Source of the DNA: Candidatus Nanopelagicaceae bacterium
GTDB lineage: Bacteria; Actinomycetota; Actinomycetes; Nanopelagicales; Nanopelagicaceae
Assembly (NCBI GenBank): GCA_947490625.1
Contig: CANLHC010000044.1
Location: 1 to 6,661 of the forward strand
DNA length: 6,661 bases
Direction: 5' to 3'
Positions 1 to 4,878 of the stretch are shown one piece after another. A program made the translations under genes and the position numbers. The notes under the pieces are model-generated. The model ran no database searches, was not told where the DNA came from, and saw only the letters and a program-made list of their open reading frames with translations. Each line of letters begins with the position of its first letter. Positions within the stretch are counted from its first letter, which is position 1.

Positions 1-165
1 AACGTAGCTGAGATCATTCTTGAGGTCGCTGAGCGTTATGAAGGAAACGAAGTCTTTAGCCGCATGAAGCTCGCTGAAGGCGGCGCACTTCGTCGTTACT
101 ACCCATTGAGTGAAGAAGGCTTGGCTGAACTAGAAGAGTGGCGCGCAAAGAACAATATGAATTAG
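1..165 (+). CDS. C-terminal end of an unidentified protein (5' truncated by window)
   Basis: The frame beginning at base 1 is open for 54 codons and ends in TAG at 163-165. The residues are acidic and helix-rich, with a G-G-A-L-R-R-Y-Y-P-L-S-E-E-G stretch followed by a charged helix (about residues 42-51). Regular use of purine-first codons and a stop fitting exactly against the neighbouring gene support real coding. I do not recognise the family. The Y-Y-x-L-S/T-x-E-G pattern followed by a helix faintly recalls the wing and last helix of PadR/MarR-type winged-helix regulators, but 54 residues are not enough to claim it. It converges with the aldo/keto reductase and its stop codon overlaps that gene's stop. 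Confidence 0.75.
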   Translation, partial: NVAEIILEVAERYEGNEVFSRMKLAEGGALRRYYPLSEEGLAELEEWRAKNNMN

Positions 166-1088
166 AAGTTTGCTAGAGCTTTCCAACACTCTTCCGGAAT
201 TTCTACATTGAAATCTCGGATATTTGCCGTCAATTCAGATACAGATCGCGCACCAGTTAATACCGATGTGACAGCTGCATGGCGCATCGGGAATTGAATA
301 GCCGCTGCGGTCAGTGGGATATTCCATTCCTTGAGCATCTCTCTGATCGCTACCGCTCTCTCGATTAACTCGATTGGAGCCTCTGCATAGTTATAGGTTG
401 CGCCAACGACTGGGTTTGCAAGAATTCCAGAGTTGAAGACTCCCCCGATGACAATCGAGACATTCTTCTTCTTTGCCAGTGGAAGTAATTCGGTGTCCGC
501 GCTTTGGTCTAACAATGTATAGCGTCCAGCAATCAAAACGACGTTGAGATCAGTTTCTTTTACAAACCTGATGGCCAACTCATTCTGATTGATACCAACA
601 CCGATAGCCGAAACAATTCCTTCATCGCGCATCTTGGCGAGTTCTGGATAAGCCTGCTTGATCGCTTGATCTGGGAAATCATCAGGGTCGTGGATATAGG
701 CAATATCTACCTTGGGAAGTTGCAAGCGATCCAGGCTCTCTGCCATAGCCTGACGCATTCCTTGGGCGGTGTAATCAAAAGTTGTCTGGCTTAGATTTCC
801 TTGGCCATCTTTAATGAGTAAACGCCCCACCTTTGTCGAGATCGTCACTACCTTTGCCCGCGCAGTACCAAGGCCTTTACCCAATCGAGATTCAGCTAAA
901 CCATTTCCATAGAGCGGTGCTGTATCAAAATACTTGATTCCCTGGGCAATGGCTTCATCGATCACAGCAAGGGCGGCAGATTCTTCTACGGCTGTGTAGA
1001 GGCCACCGAGCGGTGCGGTTCCAAGACCAAGAGCAGTCACCGAAAGATCTGTGCGCGCTATCTTTCGTAGCTCGTGGTGCTTATTCAC
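162..1088 (-). CDS. Aldo/keto reductase, D-threo-aldose/L-fucose 1-dehydrogenase type
   Basis: This is a cytoplasmic NAD(P)-dependent oxidoreductase with a TIM-barrel fold. Counting from the chosen start (308 aa), the catalytic tetrad is visible: D55 and Y60 in F-D-T-A-P-L-Y-G, K86 in S-T-K-V-G, and H133 in Y-I-H-D-P-D. A C-terminal T-G-A-R-S-V-S-E-L segment (near 278-286) matches the cofactor-phosphate loop of the superfamily. The T-S/A-P-L-G-G N-terminus and the H-D-P-D-D segment are typical of the branch that oxidises L-fucose, D-arabinose or L-galactose to the lactone (family knowledge; the substrate is inferred). GTG at 1088 is preferred over GTG at 1094, because AAAGGG sits 5 nt before the former and overlaps the latter. 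It is the last gene of the transporter operon, 33-39 nt after the permease, so it probably acts on the imported sugar. Its TAA overlaps the stop of the convergent gene. Confidence 0.88.
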   Translation of the reverse strand: MNKHHELRKIARTDLSVTALGLGTAPLGGLYTAVEESAALAVIDEAIAQGIKYFDTAPLYGNGLAESRLGKGLGTARAKVVTISTKVGRLLIKDGQGNLSQTTFDYTAQGMRQAMAESLDRLQLPKVDIAYIHDPDDFPDQAIKQAYPELAKMRDEGIVSAIGVGINQNELAIRFVKETDLNVVLIAGRYTLLDQSADTELLPLAKKKNVSIVIGGVFNSGILANPVVGATYNYAEAPIELIERAVAIREMLKEWNIPLTAAAIQFPMRHAAVTSVLTGARSVSELTANIRDFNVEIPEECWKALANF

Positions 1089-1093
1089 TATCA

Positions 1094-1099
1094 CCCTTT
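1094..1099 (-). promoter_or_regulatory. Shine-Dalgarno deciding the reductase start
   Basis: AAAGGG on the minus strand is followed by TGATA and then GTG at 1088-1086, a 5-nt spacer. The upstream in-frame GTG at 1094-1092 shares its first base with this motif, so it cannot be served by it. Confidence 0.65.
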
Positions 1100-1127
1100 A
1101 ATAAAACTCTAATTAACCTAGAAGAAA

Positions 1128-2045
1128 TTAGCTCTTGACCGACCCTGCAAGCATTCCGCGACTTAAGAATTTCTGCGAGACGATAAAGAGCACGGCGATC
1201 GGGATAACCATAATGATTGCCGATAGAGCAATCTCAGAGCGCTCGATCGGCAAAATAGCAGATGAGTTACCGCTAAATGCTGGTGTATTGGTAAAGAGCA
1301 GAGTCAATCCAGATGAGAGAGGATGCTTTTCCCCTGAGAGGATGAGCACCTGTGGCAAGAAGAAGTTATTCCACGAAGCTACAAAGGAGAAGAAGGCAAG
1401 GATGCCGACCAAGCTCTTTGAAATTGGGATGGCAATCTTGCGGAAAATTTTAAAGTAGCCACAACCATCGATCTTCGCTGCCTCATAAAGCTCTCTTGGA
1501 ATGACTGTAGAGAAGTGAATATAGGAGAGGTAGACGCCGAAGGGATAGAGCGAGCTCGCTAAGATCAGACCAAGCTCTGTATCTGTTAATCCCAATACAT
1601 TCAGCCACACAAAGGTTGGCATGACGAGTGAAATTGTTGGAATAATCATGGCGATCATGATGAGAATCAAGATCTGCCGCTTAAATTTAATGTTAATTGC
1701 CGCTAGCGCAAATCCTCCGAGTAGTGCCATTGTCGTACTCAGAATGACCGTCGCCGATGTGTACCAAATACTATTTTCAATCCAACGAAGCATGGCACCT
1801 TCGTCGTAGAGCAAGAGATTCTGCCAACGTGTGATGTAGCTTTCAAAAGTACCAAAGCCCAGAGGCGACATTGTCACCAGTTCGGCTCGATCTTTACTCG
1901 GAGCAATCGTCATCCATAGAGCGGGAATCAATAGGACGATAGCAATAAAAATTAAGAGCGCGTTGGATGAGATAGCGCCAACAGTTGTTCTCTTCTTCTT
2001 ACTGGCCTTCACGACTGCCTTAGGTGCAACGGATGTACGGCTCAT
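1128..2045 (-). CDS. Sugar ABC transporter permease, MalG-like (CUT1 type)
   Basis: This 305-aa inner-membrane permease carries a basic N-terminal tail (K-A-S-K-K-K-R) and about six hydrophobic segments (near 26-47, 93-117, 124-146, 157-177, 210-233 and 273-293). The cytoplasmic EAA loop that docks on the ATPase is intact: E188-A-A-K-I-D-G194, ending at P207. The C-terminus Q-K-F-L-S-R-G-M-x-x-G-x-V-K has the usual form of MalG/LacG-type subunits, and the length is about 30 residues longer than usual because of the N-terminal tail. The ATG overlaps the stop of the MalF-like gene (ATGA), so the two are probably translationally coupled. A GGAG lies 10 nt upstream, a long spacer. The transported sugar cannot be read from the sequence. 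Confidence 0.93.
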   Translation of the reverse strand: MSRTSVAPKAVVKASKKKRTTVGAISSNALLIFIAIVLLIPALWMTIAPSKDRAELVTMSPLGFGTFESYITRWQNLLLYDEGAMLRWIENSIWYTSATVILSTTMALLGGFALAAINIKFKRQILILIMIAMIIPTISLVMPTFVWLNVLGLTDTELGLILASSLYPFGVYLSYIHFSTVIPRELYEAAKIDGCGYFKIFRKIAIPISKSLVGILAFFSFVASWNNFFLPQVLILSGEKHPLSSGLTLLFTNTPAFSGNSSAILPIERSEIALSAIIMVIPIAVLFIVSQKFLSRGMLAGSVKS

Positions 2046-2926
2046 TTGGACTCATCTCCGCTCTCAAAGAACTTCGTTTTGAAAATTAAAATTAGCGCTG
2101 GAATGAGACAGGAAATTAACAGGATTATGGAGACGGCAGAGGCAGAGGCAAAATCCCCCTCGGTAAAGGCTAATGAGTAACTCAGTTGATTTAATGACCA
2201 ATCCACTGCGATACCTCTGAAGATAGCGCTAGTGACGATATAAGGCTCGGCAAATATCTGCACCGAAGCTGCAATAACCAGAACCACCATATAGACCACA
2301 TTCTTTTTAATCAGAGGTAGCTTGATTTTTGTCGCAAGCTGAAAATTGGAACAACCATCAATCTTCGCTGCTTCGATCACTTCATCTGAAATTTCCTGCA
2401 AGCCACCAAATTGAACAACAATCCAACCACCAGCATTTGAGACCAGCGCCATCATCGCAAATATAAATACTAAATTGTTTGGTAGAAATATTTGTCCCAT
2501 ACTTTCGATGCCAAAGAAGTTGAGAATTGATCGAAATGGACCAATGATTGGCTCGAGTGCTCCGTACCAGACAAGCACACCGGCAGCGCCGACATAACAC
2601 CCTGGGATAAGATAGGCAAGGCGTACATACTGATGCCACTTTGCGCGATAGGAATCAAGTAACAACGCTAGCCCTAAAACGACCACGGTGATTAAAGGGG
2701 CTGCAATCAGAAGGTAAAAGAATGTATTCTTCGCTGCTGCGAAAAAACGATAGTCCTGCACAACATTCAGGTAGTTTCTCAGACCGCCAGCCTCATTTTG
2801 AATTGTGGGGCGCAGAGATTCAAGGACAGCGAAGATGATTGGAATTATCGCAATGACGATAAAAAAAATCAGAAAGGGCGCAAGCATCACCCAGCCGGCG
2901 ACTGTCGAGTCTCTTTTTTGTCTCAT
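2042..2926 (-). CDS. Sugar ABC transporter permease, MalF-like (CUT1 type)
   Basis: This is a 294-aa membrane permease, partner of the MalG-like subunit. Hydrophobic segments lie near residues 11-34, 68-90, 103-124, 150-172, 207-228 and 264-283. The EAA loop is E185-A-A-K-I-D-G191, ending in L-P at 203-204; its A-A-K-I-D-G-C core is identical in both permeases, as expected for a pair contacting one ATPase dimer. The start is ATG at 2926, with AGAGGA 6 nt upstream. An open frame extends to GTG at 2980, but those 18 codons run through a perfect hairpin and have no ribosome site, so I leave them out. The gene lies 79 nt after the binding-protein gene and overlaps the next gene by 4 nt. Confidence 0.93.
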   Translation of the reverse strand: MRQKRDSTVAGWVMLAPFLIFFIVIAIIPIIFAVLESLRPTIQNEAGGLRNYLNVVQDYRFFAAAKNTFFYLLIAAPLITVVVLGLALLLDSYRAKWHQYVRLAYLIPGCYVGAAGVLVWYGALEPIIGPFRSILNFFGIESMGQIFLPNNLVFIFAMMALVSNAGGWIVVQFGGLQEISDEVIEAAKIDGCSNFQLATKIKLPLIKKNVVYMVVLVIAASVQIFAEPYIVTSAIFRGIAVDWSLNQLSYSLAFTEGDFASASAVSIILLISCLIPALILIFKTKFFESGDESK

Positions 2927-2932
2927 AAACCA

Positions 2933-2938
2933 TCCTCT
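2933..2938 (-). promoter_or_regulatory. Shine-Dalgarno deciding the MalF-like start
   Basis: AGAGGA on the minus strand stands 6 nt before ATG 2926-2924. It supports this internal ATG over the GTG 54 nt further upstream. Confidence 0.75.
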
Positions 2939-2957
2939 TAATCTAGATAGAGATAAT

Positions 2958-2989
2958 TCCCGATGGGTGGCTCGCGCCACCCATCGGGA
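2958..2989 (-). promoter_or_regulatory. Intercistronic 14-bp stem-loop between binding-protein and permease genes
   Basis: Bases 2958-2971 are perfectly complementary to 2976-2989 around a 4-nt loop. The stem is G+C-rich. It begins 17 nt past the binding-protein stop and ends 32 nt before the MalF-like ATG. In the sense of transcription it is followed by AATTATCTCT rather than a T-run, so it is not a textbook intrinsic terminator. Such hairpins after binding-protein genes (the malE-malF junction is the known precedent) usually protect the upstream mRNA or cut read-through, giving more binding protein than permease. The structure is seen; that role is inferred. Confidence 0.8.
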
Positions 2990-3005
2990 GTTACCGTACT
3001 TTTTC

Positions 3006-4289
3006 TTACTTAGCGCTTACTTCGTAACCAGCCTGTGTACCTGCGGAATCAATTGTCGAAGCGAACTTCGCAAATGCATCTGCAACTTTCTTTCCGGACG
3101 CGATGTCAGCACCCATTGCTGAAATCATGACGTCAAGATTGAAACGAACAGGTGTTACGTTTGGACGAATAAGCAATGAAGAGTCATAGAAGACCTTTCC
3201 TGCATTAGTTCCATCCTTGTAGTAGCCGCTCTTTGCGCGATCAGCAGTCCACAATTTTGCTGAAGGTGGAAACGCTGGATATGTCACCATATCTGCAGAG
3301 ACCACGAACTTCTTATCCATTGTGCTGTACATGATCATCTCGGCAGCAACCTTTGCCTGTGCTGGAGTTGAATGGCTTGAGATCATATAAACTCCGCCAC
3401 CCCATGCGCCAGACCAGTTCTTGGTCTCACCTGGCCACTTTGGAGTTGGAGCAATGTTGATCTGACCTGCAGGAACGCCGAAGCTACCTTCAGGCTTTAC
3501 AACATAATCTCCCCACCATGATGGTCCGATGTTCATAAGCATCTTTCCAGCTTGGTTATCCTTCTGAGCATCAGCAGAGAATGAGCCCTCTTTCTTGAGG
3601 ACTCCTGCATCAAGAAGCTCCTGCACCATTGTGACGGCACGGGTGCACTTTGGATCCTTAGGGTTATGGATCATTTTGTTGCCCTTGACTGTTGCCATTG
3701 GGCAACCGCTTGGCCATAACCATCCCTGATAAATTTCACCCTCACCCATGTGGCCAACGTTGTAGCCTGGGTGATTCTTCGCTAGATCTAGCGCGATGGT
3801 TCTGAACTCATCCATAGTCTTAGGAACGGTGTACTTGAATTGATCAAACAACTTTTGATCGTAGTACAAGACTGTATGTGCGAGGTCATTCTTTACGCAG
3901 TACATCTTTCCATCAATCTTGCACCAGTCATTTGCAGTTCCAAATGCTTTCCAGTAGCTCGCTGGGAAGAGTGGGGTGAGATCACGGGCATAACCAAATG
4001 CCTTTGACTGCATCAATGAAACGTTATTTGGTGCTCCATCAAAGTACATATCTGGCCAACCCTTTTTAACGCGGTTAAAGACCTGTACCTTCTGAATAAG
4101 TGTGGCGTTTAGCTCCACCTTAATTTTGTGCTGAGGATTAGCTTTTGCAAACTGATCATTGCCTGGCTTACGAACAGAGTCCGTCCAGACCAAGAGTGTT
4201 TGCCCTGTTGCAGCTTGTGACTGGGTCGGAATTAAGATTGTGCCTCCGATGACCACAGCCGCTACTGCAGCAATAAATTTCTTCTTCAT
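3006..4289 (-). CDS. Extracellular sugar-binding protein of an ABC transporter (SBP family 1-like)
   Basis: This 427-aa secreted protein captures sugar outside the membrane and delivers it to the permease pair. The N-terminus is a Sec signal peptide: K2-K3-K4, a hydrophobic core to about 20, and a probable signal peptidase I site after S-Q-A26. There is no lipobox cysteine. The mature part starts with L-L-V-W-T-D, a family-1 first strand; K-N-D-L-A-H-T-V-L-Y-Y-D (133-144) and P-K-T-M-D-E-F (156-162) are the usual hinge and lobe motifs. Aromatic residues such as W189, W192, W258-W259 and W296 could line a sugar site. Cysteines C123/C131 and C196/C215 suggest two disulfides. The start is ATG 4289, with AAAGGG 5 nt upstream; an in-frame ATG at 4325 lacks a ribosome site and would bury the signal peptide. 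It is the first gene of the operon. Confidence 0.93.
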   Translation of the reverse strand: MKKKFIAAVAAVVIGGTILIPTQSQAATGQTLLVWTDSVRKPGNDQFAKANPQHKIKVELNATLIQKVQVFNRVKKGWPDMYFDGAPNNVSLMQSKAFGYARDLTPLFPASYWKAFGTANDWCKIDGKMYCVKNDLAHTVLYYDQKLFDQFKYTVPKTMDEFRTIALDLAKNHPGYNVGHMGEGEIYQGWLWPSGCPMATVKGNKMIHNPKDPKCTRAVTMVQELLDAGVLKKEGSFSADAQKDNQAGKMLMNIGPSWWGDYVVKPEGSFGVPAGQINIAPTPKWPGETKNWSGAWGGGVYMISSHSTPAQAKVAAEMIMYSTMDKKFVVSADMVTYPAFPPSAKLWTADRAKSGYYKDGTNAGKVFYDSSLLIRPNVTPVRFNLDVMISAMGADIASGKKVADAFAKFASTIDSAGTQAGYEVSAK

Positions 4290-4294
4290 ATTGA

Positions 4295-4300
4295 CCCTTT
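4295..4300 (-). promoter_or_regulatory. Shine-Dalgarno deciding the binding-protein start
   Basis: AAAGGG on the minus strand lies 5 nt before ATG 4289-4287, which opens directly onto M-K-K-K and the signal peptide. This excludes the upstream ATG at 4325. Confidence 0.8.
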
Positions 4301-4303
4301 CTA

Positions 4304-4351
4304 GTGGGATAAACATCGGGTGCAAGTGATTTGGAAGATCCCCGATCCCAC
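4304..4351 (-). promoter_or_regulatory. Stem-loop in the operon's 5' leader, next to the ribosome site
   Basis: GTGGG (4304-4308) pairs with CCCAC (4347-4351), and ATCGGG (4315-4320) with CCCGAT (4341-4346). This gives a two-part stem with a 6-nt bulge and a 20-nt loop. In the transcript it ends 4 nt before the AAAGGG Shine-Dalgarno of the binding-protein gene. The pairing is seen. An effect on translation or mRNA stability is inferred, and the 20-nt loop makes stability uncertain. Confidence 0.4.
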
Positions 4352-4354
4352 CGA

Positions 4355-4382
4355 AGATAGCCTAAAAAGGCCAAATAATATA
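4355..4382 (-). promoter_or_regulatory. Candidate -10 elements for the transporter operon
   Basis: Two -10-like hexamers precede the binding-protein gene on the minus strand: TATATT (4382-4377, five of six matches to TATAAT) and TATCTT (4360-4355, TAnnnT form). Neither has a convincing -35 at 16-18 nt. Use of TATCTT would start the RNA almost at the leader stem-loop. Between them lies a short palindrome (4360-4371, GCCT/AGGC arms around AAAA) that could be an operator. Confidence 0.3.
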
Positions 4383-4442
4383 GGAAAAAGGATGGGCAAA
4401 TCTAAGTGTTATGAAACCGTAATCTCGAACAAATCTAGGCTC

Positions 4443-4473
4443 ACGGGTGGGTCAGAGCCCTGAAAACACCCGT
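4443..4473. repeat. Imperfect nested inverted repeat in the intergenic gap
   Basis: ACGGGTG (4443-4449) is mirrored by CACCCGT (4467-4473), and inside it TCAG (4452-4455) by CTGA (4460-4463) around a 4-nt loop. It sits in the 265-nt gap (4290-4554) between the 49-aa gene and the binding-protein gene. No T-run follows on either strand, so it is a poor intrinsic terminator. It could be a regulator-binding site or part of a structured leader. I see no gene elsewhere in this gap. Confidence 0.35.
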
Positions 4474-4554
4474 CCAGAGCATCGGCGTTCGTAAATCGGC
4501 AAGGTCGGAATCAACCCCAGGTGGCGAAAGTAGACTTTTTCTTACTTGGCCGTC

Positions 4555-4704
4555 TTACTTAGATTTGAGGTGCTCAGCCGCATCAGCGAAGCCTTCGGCT
4601 TCAAGCTTTGCGATGATGTCTTCTTTCACAGCCTTAACAACTTTATGTGTTCCGTTGCAATTCTTCTCTGGATCTGTTGTGTATCCGCAACCGCAAGCGC
4701 CCAT
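4555..4704 (-). CDS. Very small CDGSH-like protein, probable [2Fe-2S] binder
   Basis: This 49-aa protein opens with M-G-A-C-G-C-G. Potential metal ligands are C4, C6, C16 and H20, the last two in C-N-G-T-H. CDGSH proteins of the mitoNEET type bind a [2Fe-2S] cluster through C-x-C-x2-[S/T]-...-C-D-G-[S/A/T]-H. Here the C-x-C, the threonine three residues after the second Cys (T9), a proline (P12) and the C-x-G-T-H all occur, but there are nine rather than eight residues between the second and third cysteines, and Asn replaces Asp. The rest (21-49) looks like one or two amphipathic Lys/Glu-rich helices. AAAGGGG stands 6 nt before the ATG, which supports real expression. It is transcribed in the same direction as both flanking genes. 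A small zinc-binding protein is the main alternative. I know of no named gene matching it. Confidence 0.75.
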   Translation of the reverse strand: MGACGCGYTTDPEKNCNGTHKVVKAVKEDIIAKLEAEGFADAAEHLKSK

Positions 4705-4710
4705 GATTTT

Positions 4711-4717
4711 CCCCTTT
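4711..4717 (-). promoter_or_regulatory. Strong Shine-Dalgarno of the 49-aa gene
   Basis: AAAGGGG on the minus strand lies 6 nt before ATG 4704-4702, the same sequence and spacing style as the reductase and binding-protein genes. It overlaps the TAA (4718-4716) of the possible small ORF upstream. Confidence 0.75.
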
Positions 4718-4811
4718 ACCAACGTGATGGTCTTGTTATGTGGCTAAGACTAGCGGGCTTTAATAAGTTTGCCTCTTTTAAGACGGCCTCAACAGTGTTA
4801 AGGCCGTTCAC
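4716..4811 (-). CDS. Possible 31-aa ORF upstream of the CDGSH-like gene
   Basis: On the minus strand a GTG at 4811 has AAGGA 6 nt upstream and opens a 31-codon frame ending in TAA at 4716-4718, inside the ribosome site of the next gene. The frame stays open further upstream to 4859 (47 codons in all) and has a coding-like composition, for example L-N-T-V-E-A-V-L-K-E-A-N-L-L-K, but that part has no ATG or GTG. It could therefore be a small coupled protein, a leader peptide, or the remnant of a longer gene. I recognise no family. A hairpin (4783-4807) lies inside it. Confidence 0.3.
   Translation of the reverse strand: MNGLNTVEAVLKEANLLKPASLSHITRPSRW
4783..4807. repeat. 7-bp inverted repeat ahead of the CDGSH-like gene
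   Basis: ACGGCCT (4783-4789) pairs with AGGCCGT (4801-4807); inside, AAC (4791-4793) can pair with GTT (4797-4799). On the minus strand it is followed by CTTAAAAG, without a T-run. It may terminate the protease transcript weakly, bind a regulator, or be incidental to the small reading frame that crosses it. Confidence 0.35.
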
Positions 4812-4878
4812 AAGTGGTCCTTGCGCTTGGCCACCTGCAAAGAGCTTTCCGATGCTGCGCTAATTCTCCAATTGGCAG

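Noticed and set aside
1135..1458. 107-codon plus-strand frame
   Set aside because: It lies antisense within the MalG-like permease, and its composition is explained by that gene's hydrophobic codons; no ribosome site or family features.
2927..2980. N-terminal extension of the MalF-like permease to a GTG at 2980
   Set aside because: It has no ribosome site, its codons run through the right arm, loop and left arm of a perfect hairpin, and the ATG at 2926 has a well-spaced AGAGGA.
2805..3122. 105-codon plus-strand frame
   Set aside because: It spans the antisense of two clearly coding genes and the hairpin between them.
4290..4325. N-terminal extension of the binding protein to ATG 4325
   Set aside because: It would place 12 residues before the M-K-K-K signal peptide, and the AAAGGG lies inside it, correctly spaced for ATG 4289.
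4411..4424. LacI-family operator at TGAAACCGTAATCT
   Set aside because: Only the left half resembles a LacI-type half-site; the right half does not mirror it.
4430..4540. tRNA, tmRNA, SRP RNA or known riboswitch in the gap
   Set aside because: The T-arm-like GGGGTTGATTCC on the minus strand has no matching acceptor or anticodon arms, and I could not match conserved cores of the RNA classes I know.
4541..4560. Direct repeat CTTACTT at 4541-4547 and 4554-4560
   Set aside because: The copies are only 7 nt, A+T-rich and present twice, one being the last codons of the 49-aa gene. Not enough to call an iteron or attachment site.
4741..4752. Promoter for the 49-aa gene using TAGTCT (minus strand, 4752-4747)
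   Set aside because: It fits the loose TAnnnT pattern at a plausible distance, but no -35 is visible and such matches are frequent by chance.
4546..4863. 105-codon plus-strand frame across the small-gene region
   Set aside because: It is the mirror of the minus-strand frames of the 49-aa gene and the 31-aa candidate. The minus strand has good ribosome sites and a metal-ligand motif, the plus strand has neither.
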